NCBI GenBank assembly: GCA_003342895.1
Contig: PTFA01000035.1
Span: 62,001 to 126,000, forward strand
DNA length: 64,000 bases
Direction of reading: 5' to 3'
From: Casuarius casuarius
Lineage: Eukaryota > Chordata > Aves > Casuariiformes > Casuariidae
The notes under the pieces were generated by a model, which was not told where the DNA came from, did no database searches, and was given only the letters and a program-made list of their open reading frames with translations. How positions within the stretch are numbered: the stretch's first letter is position 1; every line of letters begins with the position of its first letter. Of the stretch, positions 25,101 to 36,810 are shown piece after piece. A program made the translations under genes and the position numbers.

Positions 25101-28100
25101 CTTAGCTGGCACCAGTTCAAAGTCTCTAGAGCTGAGGAGTGAAAACTAGCCATAAATCCTAAGTATTTATACTTATTTTCTTCCCTCACTTTGGAGGAAC
25201 TGAGCTGCTGCCATCCATTAGAGATGGTTACCTGTTCTTTGATTACCAAAACTACTTAAGGAGGCGATTTCTCACCCTCTTCCTCCTCAAAGAAGCCTGG
25301 CAGCAGTTCCACAGGACTGGGTGATACTAATAGCTAGCAGCCCACTAAGCAGGCACTGATCCCACCGCTTCCTCCCTTCTTTGCACCACCCAAACTACTG
25401 TGCGCTCATATCAGCCCTGGCATTTGTTGGGCTAATATGGGGAATAAGTGAATTCAAAGCAGTAGCCCAGGAGAAAACTAGCTCCAAAAAAGGGATTGTT
25501 TTCTGCTGGCTTATGGAGCTCAGTTGGCTCCCAGAAGTGTCTGGAAGGCGCTAAAGCTGGCATGAGGGAAGGGCAGAACTGCAGAGCCAAGAATAAGTGA
25601 AGAGAAAAGAAAATAGGAGCTGGGAAGTAGAATGAAAAAAATATCTTTCAAATAAGCCTATGCTTAAGAGCTTTGCTAGATTTAGACCCTAAATCAATAG
25701 GCCTCACATGACCCCTTTCCTACAATAGCATTCTCCAATCAAGCAGTAATGGGAGTCATGCGCATTTACCTCATCCTAGCAGTATGTGTCTGACAACCAG
25801 ATACAGTTAATTGACATGAAAGTTTTTGCTCATACTTCTGGCATTCTTTCCAAAGACGTGACAGCATTTCACAGGGTAAGACTTTCTCTGTGACTCAGTA
25901 CGCTTCAGAGAAACAGGAAGATGACAAGAATTCAGTTTCTTATATTTATGGATCATGAGGTTGTTTTAATTTGTATAGCCGCAGAAAAATCAGTCATGCT
26001 AAGCTATATGCCATGGAGCTGCCAAGACAAAGGAAAAATTCCCAAGAAATTTTTATAGATACGAACACTGTTTAGCAATAGTATCTCCAAATGCAGATAG
26101 TCCCAAATAGTTGTCACTGTATCTTGCTGCTCTCAGACACTATAGGAAAGGGTGAAAGCTAACTGACATTAAAATGTGAGTGCTACTCATTGCAAGGTGC
26201 TTTTCATCATAGTCAGTCAACCATTTGCTATAGTTATTTTCCTGGTTGGTTTAGCTCCAATCCTATTTTCAGAATGGTCCTCATGCTGTTTCTCTTGTTC
26301 AGACAAATCCCCCTTGGCTTCCTATGACATTCAATGGTGATTTTTGACTAAATGTGGAAAACCAAGATATGAAGATTCATGACTTATTTGTAAAGAAAAA
26401 TGAACTTCCTTTAGGTGGTTGCTCAGAGAAACTAGGACAACAATACCTAGGTGTTGAAAAACAAGGTATAAAATGTAACTACTCATTAGACAGTAACATA
26501 CTATCAAGATTAACAGCGATTTGTTTTTTCTTTGGAGGATTTTCTCCATGACAAGTTACTGCTGTCAGGGCTTCAACAGAACTTGATTTTTTTGGCAGAA
26601 AACATAACATCAATCTGCGGTTTGCTGAATATTTTCCAAGTGTAGTTTCCCATTGCCATAGAAGTAGTAGATATTCTGGAGAAGCTCCAGCTGAACCAAG
26701 AAGCTAGCTGCTCTCAGCACTGCAAAAGTTATATTGAGGCTATCACACACTCCAGTAGGATGCAACAGTGAATTACAAAAATACTGCTTTGAAGGTTTCA
26801 CAAACCCTTCTGTAGGGTTGCTCTGAAGCCTCCAAAATACACAAGTTTTGGAATATAGGCATATGGTAACTTCAGAGCTAAGTATGTCTGACATCTGCTG
26901 ACAACTGCATTGTTCTGACCATGGAGCAACATCAAACCAAGTCAGAAAGTCAGGCTGTCTTCTAGCAAAGGCAAGCGCAGGAAAGCTTCGAACGTTCCTG
27001 TATATTGCAATAAGAGCTCACTGAATAATCCTCACAGAACGGCTCATTCAGAGATCTTGATTTAGTGGGTGCTCAGGACTAACTGCCGGCAGGCCACCAT
27101 TTGCTTGAATTCAGTAATCAGATTTGATTCATATCTAATAAAATATTGATCCCACTGTTTAACTGAGAGAGAGTCAAAATCCAAGCTGTGTTTAGCTGCA
27201 GCTGGTCAGATACACTGCTGGGTGTTTGCACACTTTCCCAGCTGGGTGAGCTTACAGGCATATTGAATGTGACTATTGTGCAACTGAAAGTAAAATTCAG
27301 CTCTTTCCCACAGGGCCTGAAACCTTGGGGTTTGCATTCTGCGAACATCTGGGATTGTCAGACTATCTCAAAAGCGAGAAAAGGCGAAAAGGAAGAAAAA
27401 GCCTATCTGAAATAAATCCATTTAATGGTTCCAAAACACTTTACACTATTTACCCCAGCCTTAATTATGATCGACTCAGGACACCTTTTGCACATAGGCA
27501 TGCTGGAGATATTTAATCTCTTTTAACATGCACAGGCATATAATTATCGTCATGGGGTATCTAGGGAGAGACAGCGGTTGCTATAAGAAAAAATAGAACA
27601 GGTGAAAAAATCTGGATAGGCCTTTTCCTCCCCCTTCCCGCCCCCAAATAAATTGAAGAGGAACACAATGGGCATGTAAAATCCCACAGTCATGCAGTAC
27701 CCCTAGTAAGCTTGTGCAGAGATGCAGTTATCAAGATCTGGAGTGATATCGGATTGATATTTGCTGTCTGATTGAAACTTATCAGAATACCTGTTCTTAA
27801 AACACATTTTCTTCAGAAGGCAGGCTACTGAACTGTGTTTGTCATCACAGGTAAGTTGGTACTTACCAGCATGAGGTCTCCTGCTCCTTTTGATTAACCC
27901 AACCGGTATCAATGAACCTAGAAAGCAGAGTTTTCTGCAAACCAGCCAGCCTTGTTATATTATTTAATCTATGACAAACAACATGTTAAACTTACTTTCA
28001 CCTCAAAATCTGCAAGTATTTTCTGATAAATTATGTCCACTGTAGAAAAAAACAAGGCTTTAGTCTTAGGTTCCTTTTTGTAGCAGAGCATTTCAACTAT

Positions 28101-28510
28101 CAAGTCACAATAGACGAGATTCCCTACAACCAGCAAGCAACTTCAGAATAAATATCTCAAACTGAGGAACTATTAGCTATGCTAATGCCATTTTCAATGT
28201 AGACAGTCATATAGCACTTACGAAAATCCCAGTTTAGCTGCTCTAAACTTTAGATTTCCTTTCAATTTTTCCTTTGAAGTCAGACATTCACTTTTATTTT
28301 TACATAAACCTATTGAATATAGTGGTCTTTTCATAGACTGATATCTTGATTATTGATTTACAAGTTCTGTGTGGAAACTCTTTTTACATCTCTTATGCGA
28401 CATTTTACAAAAATGACAACCAAAAACTGCTAGTCAGGGCAAATAAGGAAGCCTCTTGTTCACAAAAGCAGGATAGGACATTCTATTTTTAGGTAGGACT
28501 CAAATGTATT
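19130..28510. other. Unique sequence, no gene seen (apart from the 22.06 kb inverted repeat)
   Basis: About 9 kb of AT-rich sequence with open frames of at most 113 codons, none with recognisable domains. A C-rich tract (CCCCC, CCC, CCCCC) lies at 27630-27645 but has only three runs, one short of a standard G-quadruplex pattern. No RNA gene was recognised. Confidence 0.55.
22033..22104. mobile_element. Inverted repeat, possibly a hAT-like DNA transposon relic
   Basis: CCACCA (22063-22068) and AAAGCACTT (22073-22081) are matched exactly by AAGTGCTTT (22084-22092) and TGGTGG (22095-22100). The result is a long hairpin with a 2-base loop, interrupted only by four bases on one side and two on the other. 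Upstream, from 22033, the words cag...gattcccaaagtg...taccacca resemble terminal inverted repeats of hAT/Charlie non-autonomous elements, which often read cagtggttcccaaa...accactggtggt. The far terminal repeat was not found. The hairpin is directly visible; the hAT link is inference. Confidence 0.4.
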
Positions 28511-28514
28511 GTTT

Positions 28515-28600
28515 GGTGACTTGCAAATTTTTTGGCCCATCAGTTTCCCACCTATAAATGATGGATGCTACTGCTCAGTTTTACAGAAGACTAAATATAT
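28515..28600 (+). repeat. MIR-like ancient SINE relic
   Basis: The plus strand has ggtgacttgcaaat, then ggcccatcagtttccca, then cctataaatgatgg and a later cagttttacag. This mirrors the MIR core on its sense strand (tgacc...gggcaagt...cctcagtttccc...ctgtaaaatgggg). The order is kept and the match is partial, so the call is moderate. It would be in the opposite orientation to the relic at 5.1 kb. Confidence 0.45.
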
Positions 28601-30769
28601 TCATCTCTTTCAAGCTTTGGCTCTCTAGAATAGAAAGATCTTATAAAACCAAAGTAGTACTGCTGTGCATTAGTGTTTTTGCTGATCAGGCACCTAAGGC
28701 TAAGGTACAAGCTATACATTATATCGAGATTAAGATATGTAAGGAAAAAACGTGAAATAACTTACTTGGGCTCACGACCATTAATTTTTCATTGCTTAAG
28801 CAAATCTTTTGCAAAATACATTTAAGTCAATCATGGTTCCAGAAATAAAAAGGACAAAGTAGAAAGTTATCATCAGTCAAGATCAGAAAGAGAAACATAT
28901 GAATTCTACAACAAAAAACAAAGGCTAAATCATAAGTAGCTGAGCTGTTGTTCTAAAATACCAACATTAATGTTTATCTTTAAAATAGCAGTAGTGAAGT
29001 TGATGGCTCAATGGGAGTATTCATAAATATCTAATAGAGTCCTGAGTATATACCATGAAAATAAATGTTTGAAAAGTCTATTTCTTGAGAATACCGTTGA
29101 TTATTTTACTGATAGATTGCAGCAGACAGGAGAAAACAGTCTTTTCCACCCAGTTCTACTCACTGTTTTATTTTGGGTTGAAATGATCTGTTTGCTTGGA
29201 GAAGGCCACAAACTGCACTGGAAACACCACAGGAAATTTTGAGAAGAAGGGTGCTTTGTAGCACCCAGGGTAGCAAATTATATGGAGAGAAAACATCCAG
29301 TAAAACAAGCAGTTCTCTCTAGTCAGCTTTTCCTACTTGGATGCTGGAAATAATTGCTGACCAGTGTCCTGAGAGTTATTGCAGTCCTGCCTGATGGCTC
29401 AGCAGCAATATACTCCTGATAATCCTAATAAAGTACGACAGGTGAAATTTTCTCTGTTCTTGTGGGGAAAGGAATTGATATTTACTCTAAATCCAGCCTC
29501 TTCAATATCATATTTTTTAAATGTCTTCACTAATTAGCTTTGGCTGCTTGAGGGGTTGTTGCTTCTTTTTTCTTTAATTATCATAATTTTCTAACCTCAT
29601 CTAGCTGTGCTATTGTTTCCTAAACTTTAAAAGCACAGCTGTCACAGAGAACACTTTGATGCTTTGCATCCTTTTATATTTTTGTTCAGCTTCTTTTCTT
29701 CAAAAAGGACCATTGTACCAATGTCAGAAGCATTTAATGTCAGTTTACTAGGTAGTGTTCAGGTAATGAAGCAAAGTAAAACTTTTGAAGGAGAGTTTGG
29801 TCAGAGCTACTTAGGAGATATGTTTTCCAGCACAAAATATTTAGATAAACACTATTTCTATTTTAAATAAAATATTTTGTTCTTCTGAGGAAGAAACAAA
29901 AATTAGAAAACATTCAGATTTTATCATTATAATATTTTGGTTTCAACTTGATGATATCATTTTTTTGGAGGATTGGACAAAATGCTGAAAGGTTCCATAA
30001 AAACCTAACATTTCTTATTTTGGTTTCAAAAACAAAAAATAACCATTCTCTGCTGAATTACTTTTTTAATAGAACTCATTCAACAAGTTCTAGTTAGCCT
30101 GACATCAAGCATAAAATGAAACCTGATATTACAGGAACGGAAACATGAAGAAAAAAATTATTTGTGACTGGAGAAAAAGAGCTGAAGTTTTCACTCATTT
30201 AGAAAAGACGGGAATAAAACTAAAGATGACTGGGTAAAGAAATGTTAGAGAAATGTTTGACAATTAGTGGGGAGGAACAGAGCCCTCTAGAGTGAATATA
30301 AGTGTTCGGGACTGTTAATAAACTTGCATATCTTAATTACCTTCTACTGACCCCAACCAAGCAGCCATAAAACTCCTCGGGGTCTGTGAACGACAGGTTG
30401 AAAACTATTCCTATCAAAAAAAAAATAAAAAATAAAAAAAAATAAAAAAGATGGCATGGGAGGAAACCAAATCAGCTTAGGAGAAAATCATTACAAGGAT
30501 AAATGTTGCAAAGCCCCGTAAGAGAGAGCTCTGGAGCACTGTTACAGAATCCTCAGGCCTGGGATAGAATATGAAGAGAAATCTCTACAGGATTATGAGA
30601 AATAGAGTGGAAATTGTGCAAATGTGGGAGGCTAACTTCCAAAACTTGGAATATAAACGCCATCACTAACAGCCAGAGGCTGAGATAGTCTTGAACATGC
30701 TAAAAGACAGATTTCTTTAATAAATACCAAGTGAACCAATGAAAATTAATGCTACTTTGAGCATAGGTT
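28601..30769. other. Unique AT-rich sequence leading up to the LINE relic
   Basis: No gene seen. At about 30372-30410 the words ctcctcggggtctgtgaacg and acaggttgaaaact resemble the right end of hAT non-autonomous elements (ggggtccgtgga...caggttgagaaccactg), but no left end was located, so it is only noted here. Confidence 0.5.
30416..30449. repeat. A-rich simple repeat
   Basis: A run of A broken by single T residues (A10 T A6 T A9 T A6 pattern). It lies about 350 bases upstream of the LINE relic and directly after the hAT-like words at 30372-30410. Confidence 0.9.
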
Positions 30770-31030
30770 TAGCAACAAGCAAGGTCTTGCAAGACAGCTC
30801 TTCCTAGAAAATAATCTTGGACTGAGCGATCATGAGTCTCTATTAAACTGCAAGACATATAACAGCTCTGTCTATGACTTATACTTGCAACTTTAGAAAG
30901 GAACTAAAGAAACCAATGTGTTGATACAGAGTGAATTCAGGAGCACAAAGCTTTTAACACATAGAAAGTAAGGAATTACTTTAAATCAAAAGGTAGACAC
31001 TGTTTAGACTTCACATTGCAAGGGGAAAGG

Positions 31031-31052
31031 AAAAAGAAAAAAAAAAAAAAAA
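31031..31052. repeat. A-rich tract inside the LINE relic
   Basis: A run of A with one G, inside the region where the family normally encodes a lysine-rich linker (aagaaaaagcaaaaag). It is probably a slippage expansion of that A-rich coding stretch, not a separate insertion. Confidence 0.8.
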
Positions 31053-31622
31053 GCTAATAAAAAAGGCTTGGGGGCTTCCTTGAATGAATCAGCTCCTTTT
31101 GTACATAGGCAAACCTACCAAGAACAGAGAGAGATATTTCTCAGAAGTTAGAGGATATAGAAAGGAAGAAAAAAAACCAAGATACTTCTTGAGCCAGTCT
31201 TTGCATTTATCATAAAAGAACAAAAATTCTTTACACATATTTAAAAATAAAGCAGCACTGGGAAGAAAGAAGTTGCAGTGCTGCAAAGATAGAATAGAGA
31301 TTAATATTGATCTAGGTCTGACCCACATATTAAATGGGTATTTTGCCTCCATTTTCCATAAAGCAGATGATGGATACAATAATGGAGTAAGGACTAAAAA
31401 TGAAGACAGAGCATCAAAAATTATGACAACTGAGAGAGAAAAAACAATAATATTCTTAATAAGTAATAAATCAAAAATAAGAAGGGATGAATAATCTCCA
31501 GACTAGAATACAGAAACAGGAAATTGGCAAATAAAATTCCAAGTCCATCTGCAAGGATTTTTGGAGGCAGTATTTTACGACTAGAGAACTGCCAATGCAG
31601 AAACTGTACTACAAAAAGAGGC

Positions 31623-31637
31623 GGGGGGGGGGGGGGG
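31623..31637 (+). repeat. Poly(G) tract, 15 bp, inside the LINE relic
   Basis: Fifteen consecutive G in an AT-rich context. It could form a G-quadruplex on its own and is a classic spot for sequencing and assembly length errors. Confidence 0.92.
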
Positions 31638-32505
31638 AACAGATGAAAACTATTCAGGAACCTCTAGGCTTACTAAACTAATTTAAATCCAATGCAAAGT
31701 CCTAGAATAGCTTTTGAAAGAAGAATCATTAAGGGCAGACAGATAAGCAGTATAAATTATAATGGGGTTTTATCAACAGTAGATCATCTCAGATCAATCT
31801 AGTACCTCTTTTCATAAGATATCTGATTTATTAGACAGAAGAATATTATTCATCATATATTTAAATAAGGCATTTGATACAATATCCCCACAGAAAAAGT
31901 TTGCTAAAGGTGGAGAAATGCTGCTAATACAAGGTTTGTAAAGCAGCTAAGGATGTGGCTAAGGGGAGACAACAACAAATTATACTGACTAGGTAGCCGT
32001 GGAATGAGGAGAGGTTACTAGCTGTCTTACCAGGCATCAGTCCTGTTTAAGAAGTTCTTTAAAGATCAGAAGGGAAGATATAGATGAAATTAGCGGACAA
32101 TGTAAATTTGTGCAGTATTGTCATTATTACAAAGAACAGAGCATTTTATAAGACAATTAAATGACCTTATTGATTGGAGTGATAGAAAATATATAATTTA
32201 ATAATAGAGAGAGAAAATTCATGCACTTAGGAACACCTATTAAGAACTTGTGGTTTAATGCTCATTAATTATAGGTGAATGCATAAATAAAAGCAGGTAT
32301 ATTAGCCTATTGGAAGATGGCTATGGACAGTCATTGCTGAAGCTATGAATGGGCTAATGAGGCTCACGAATATATCAGGCAAGGTATTTTATTTGTGAAA
32401 GAAACTGAGAGGAATGTTGTGTACAGTTCTGGTCAACTATTTTCAATGAAGATGAACTTGGAATAACTGCAAAGAAAGCTTGTTATAATCAATTGTTACA
32501 GCAAT

Positions 32506-35500
32506 CCCTAAACTCAGGGATATTATCAGCACAAAATCAAATGGTAATAAATTGGCTATGAATACATTTATACAGCAAGTTCAGTAAAGGACTTCCAAAT
32601 AGAATTTCCTTGCTTTCATTACTCTATTATTTTAAGTTGAAGATAATAAGCTTGCACATGGAATTGTATAACTAAAGAAAAGAATTCCTCGATGCAGGAA
32701 AGTTTGTTAGACGAATAAGGATTCTTAGACAGCTATATACATCCAAGAAGTCACATGCACATATGGGGCATATCCAAACTGCCTATCTAAGAGGTCCTGT
32801 AAGTGGTCACCAAACTTAGGGTCAGGAAGGATTCTTTTTTCCCTACAGTGGGTCTGCAGCATTCACTGGTTGGGTTTGGGGTTTGCTTGTCCTTCTTTCT
32901 CTCTGCAGCATGCAGCATAGACTAAACTCCAATGGGAGTTTCATTTAACAAATACCCTGTTATTGCAGTGTGTGGGACACTGGTGATCATTTGCATCGTC
33001 CTTCTGAGACTCATTACACCTGTGCCATGGCTCTCTTACTACAAGCCTTAATGGCAGATGGTAATGGGAAACCTTTTCTTACGAGCAGCATACACTAGCA
33101 CGTTAGGCAGATATTTACAAATCTTACGGAACTAGGTATCTGTTTGGATGCTTGCACACAGCTGTTGGAGATTGAACTTTAAATATAAAGTACTCCCTTC
33201 CTGTGTAACAGCACAGTGTGAAAGAGAGCGATGTTCATCTCACCTACATCAGACAGTCACTTAAAAGCAAGGAGTGTCCAGATCACATCTGATTTCAGAT
33301 CTGGTTACAAAGTAAACAGTGAACAAAATGAGAAGTTTATATTCCATAGCTAACCAGGGGGCAGGGGAGCGGGGAGAGAACTGTAAGAGGGGAAAATTAT
33401 TCTGGAATTTGGGGAGAAAGCAAGCACCACTTCTGATATTTGAATTAACTGATAATTCTCTATCAACGAACAGGTAAAACCTGTGTTAATAATTCCTGTT
33501 ATTGCCCTTAGGAAAGACAAGAGAGGGAAAATGGTATTGAATGGTGCAAATGGACATTTTGCCATTTTAAGTTGCTATTTGCAGAATTTACACAGCTCAT
33601 TGGTACTTCTGATGTACTTCCCTCACATTTCTGGCTGTAAGCAAAGAAGTATGGAAATGGTGTTTCCATTTCACCCTGACTCATGTCACATGTAAGCAGT
33701 CTTTCTTGTTCTTAAGTAACAGTCAGTTGAGAATATTATCTTCAGAGCTGCATTTAGAGCAGATATTGCTCCTGTTGCTTGCAGCTGCTACTCGTGCATT
33801 ACTTTCCTAGAAGCAGCCAAAACCAGTTAGTGCTTCTCTCACCCTGCTTTTGAATCATCTGTGATTCAACAGCACCATAAAAATACCTCTCACTTAGCAG
33901 GTGAGAAAAAAACTAAGAAATATTTATCGCTACTTACAACACTTACCACTGAGTGAAGACCCACTGACCTTGTTGGAAGCATCAGGGTAACTGGGACTAT
34001 CTAGATGTGGGGTTGGCACAGGTGGAACCAGCTTGGTCCTGCTTGAATGCCCCAGCTACTGTAGTGCTTCTCTACTCTCAGGCTTTATATCTCCTGGCAC
34101 GTAGGTATGTGGAATTCTGCAATTTGCTCAGGCTCAACCAGGCTCCAGCCTGTTGCTCCCAGATACTCTGAATATCACTTCGGCAGATCCAGTTGGGTTT
34201 GGACACAGTAAAGGATTTCCTCTTGGAATCTTGGGATCTGCAAAAGCAGGTGATTAAAGTGACTCAAACTGGAAAATTCAAAACCCAATCACAAGAATAC
34301 TCTACATGTATCTTACCTTTCTTTACCTGGTTTTCTTTATTCATAGCACAGAGCAGGCTGAGTACTTCTTAGAGTCACAAGGAATAACACTCCACAACTT
34401 TCAGTGTGATTGCCTTGCTGTAAAGAGTTATCCATGGCCAAAGCCTCCCATCAGCTCAACAGTCTCTCTTTCCTAGCCACGCTGTCTGCCTTTCTAGGGC
34501 ATTGTACCTTCGCACAGTAGGTGAGGATATTCCCAAAGCCTACCTCCTCGCATGCATATTATTCCCTGCAGGCAGCCTGACTTCACCGCAGGTTTGTGCT
34601 GCTTCCAAATGCCATCTGCCCATATGCAGACTGCAACATCAGAGCTCCTCTGCAAAGGCACCACGGGCACTTCCCAGGAACAACTCCATATCACCTCTTC
34701 TGTCTGACCTCACTGCTTCAGGATTAGCAGGAGGATGCAATAAGTTAATCTATATGTCAGATATGAGTGCCTTGAAAAACACCTTATAAACATGTGCACT
34801 TGAGACAACTGGAAATTACCAGCACAGCCATTCAAAGCTAGTCCCAGGGATATGGCAACTGGCGAGCAATGTAGTCAGGTAGCTCTTTTGGCCTGAAGGC
34901 CAACCTCTAAGCTGCGCCGTTCTGAACCTATGTAGCCTTTATGTTTTCTGTGTTCTCAGGCTTAACCTTGGGAAGCGAATGGCATGAGCTCGGCTAACTG
35001 CCAAACTATGGCTACCTTATGAGTGTCATTGCTTTATGTTCTGGCTTGATTCTTTAATAGCATCACAGACGACTTTAACTGAACTATCCGCATTTTGCAA
35101 ACATCGAAAGCTGCGTTACACAAAACATTCATAAAACTTAACACAGACATTTGCCCAGTTCTTCACACCTTGGATTATATCTGTATTCATGAAATGCTGT
35201 ACTTAACACAGCAGATGTAAACAGTCATTCACGTACTTCTCTTGTTAATCCCCTCACAGTAGAAAAGCTCATGCAAGCAACGGTACCTCTGATCCTGACC
35301 AGCATGAGTATCACGCAGATCTTAAGCCAAGGGCTCTACAGCTCCCTGTCCATGAGGCAGAAAGGGAACCCGTGCTCAGTCTAAGCTTTGACATTCCCAC
35401 CCATAGGCATCACGAATTAACCTAGGCTACCAACACTGAAGGGAGAGGAGGGAATTACCCATTTTAAGAGCATCTTTGAAAAATCTGCCTTCTGAGTTCA

Positions 35501-36390
35501 TTTTTAAGTTCTAAGCGTTGAACATCCTTTTCTATTGGACTCTTCTTTGGAATTACTTAAATGTTGAAATGTGTTGGTTTATTATTATACACACTAAAGC
35601 ACTCTGAAAGGAATAATCTGAATATTTTAGCAAATTTATACATTATTGTTATTTGGGAAAAGGGTCTATACGTCATCATCAGCTTCTCAGCACCTGCTTC
35701 AGTAGTATCAGTGTAAGCCATATGTTAGACTATTCACAGCATGAGATAGAGAAGACTGATGAAAATATGGCACTGGTATTATGCGAACTTTTCCTTATCC
35801 TGTACAAAGTTCAGTATTGGTTCCCTACTGAAAATAAAAAAATGCAGTGAAATAAGAAGAAAGCTAAGGATGAGTGAAAAATTACTAAAAAGCACACGAA
35901 ATGTATTCCATATTTATCAATTATGAAGTTCACTGTCCTCTAACAGCAAAAAATATGGTCTTTATTGTCAGAAACAGGTTAGCAGTCTACATTTTTAGAA
36001 AAATAAATCAAGATGTTTGTAAGTTTCGCTAGCCAGAGGGATAGGGAAACTTGAACATCCATTACAGTTTGTCGTGTTTGTGAACAGTGACAAATATGAA
36101 GCCTTATATAGTAATTTCCTCCTTCCCTTACACCTTTGATTTAGTTATGGTAAGTAGCTCTGGAAATATTCTTCATGATACAGGGAGCGTGCACATGCTC
36201 AGGGAGTCTTTGCCTCCCTTAATAGCTCAGTGTGTGGAGGCAGAAAGACCCAGTTAAAGGCTATCCTGTCAAAAGTGATTTCCCCACTTTTTTTTAGGCA
36301 AATTTCCATCACTATTCTTTACACTCTCCTCCCATCTCACCAGCCTCTCTTCCCCCCTTTCCTATTCAGTCCCTCAGATGAATGGTGCTG
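32506..36390. other. Unique sequence, no gene seen
   Basis: AT-rich with a mildly G+C-richer part at about 34.0-34.9 kb. Open frames of 95 codons or fewer at 34494-34789 overlap on both strands and are not convincing. A G-rich tract at 33357-33392 is listed separately. Confidence 0.55.
33357..33392 (+). other. G-rich tract, possible long-loop G-quadruplex
   Basis: Runs of 5, 4 and 4 G are separated by 2 and 3 bases, with a fourth run of 4 G after a 14-base loop. The last loop exceeds the usual limit of seven, so folding is possible but less certain than at 13.5 kb. Confidence 0.4.
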
Positions 36391-36394
36391 TTTC

Positions 36395-36810
36395 TCCCCA
36401 CCTCCTACTTCCCAGCCCCTCAGGGCCGCCTCTCCAGCCGCTGATCCCACCACACTGTGAAGCCCGGGGAGGTCAGCACGAAGGAGAAACCACCTGGCAG
36501 TGTTACCTTCCTTCCTCGCAGAGAAAAGTGCCGAATCCCACATCGCTGCTGCCACCTCTCTGAATCCAGCCAATGCCACTGGTCCCCCGTAACAGGGCCA
36601 GGGAGAGGCTGTGCCATTTCAGCCTTCAGACCAGAGGCTGGGGTGCAGCGGGGCCCCTCTTCCCTAGGCCCAAAGTGCTGCCTCTCGGGAAAGGGAAGGT
36701 GAGGCAGAGCATGCGAAGCAGTGCTGCTCCCCTCCCAGTCTCCTTCACATTTAATGCTTCACCACTTTGGGAACATCCTGTTAAAGCAGACCCCATCACA
36801 TAACATGCCA
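36395..36810. other. G+C-rich islet, open on both strands
   Basis: This is the most sustained G+C-rich stretch in the first 40 kb, with scattered CpGs (for example ggccgcctc, agccgctg, gcccgggg). It carries several overlapping open frames of 60-81 codons on both strands. That pattern is expected from low stop-codon density in G+C-rich DNA and does not show coding. CpG density is lower than in a classic unmethylated island. It might be a promoter, a non-coding exon or an unrecognised repeat. Confidence 0.45.

Larger units (their letters stand above)
30770..32505 (+). mobile_element. Ancient CR1/L3-like LINE relic (endonuclease to reverse transcriptase)
   Basis: This is the largest mobile-element remnant in the window, on the plus strand and badly decayed. 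Landmarks follow the order of CR1/L3 ORF2. An endonuclease-end trace aatcttggactgagcgatc lies at about 30810. An ANGYFAS-like LNGYFASIFHKADD trace at about 31335-31375 corresponds to the linker before the reverse transcriptase. A ggcaaataaaattccaagtc stretch follows at 31520-31550, then the tgacc-aatctagt-like gatcaatctagtacctc at 31790. Reverse transcriptase motif A reads as IIYLNKAFDTIS at about 31850-31885 (family form YLDFSKAFDTVS). A ttaccaggcatcagtcctgt word lies at 32025, gaaaattcatgcacttagg at 32215, and gtgtacagttctggtc at 32420. Many stops and indels, plus A and G homopolymers, show it is dead. Boundaries are approximate. Similar CR1/L3 copies are abundant in turtles and crocodilians, so it may predate birds. 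Confidence 0.78.

Noticed and set aside
27630..27645. C-rich tract as a quadruplex motif
   Set aside because: Only three runs of at least three C; a fourth run is missing.
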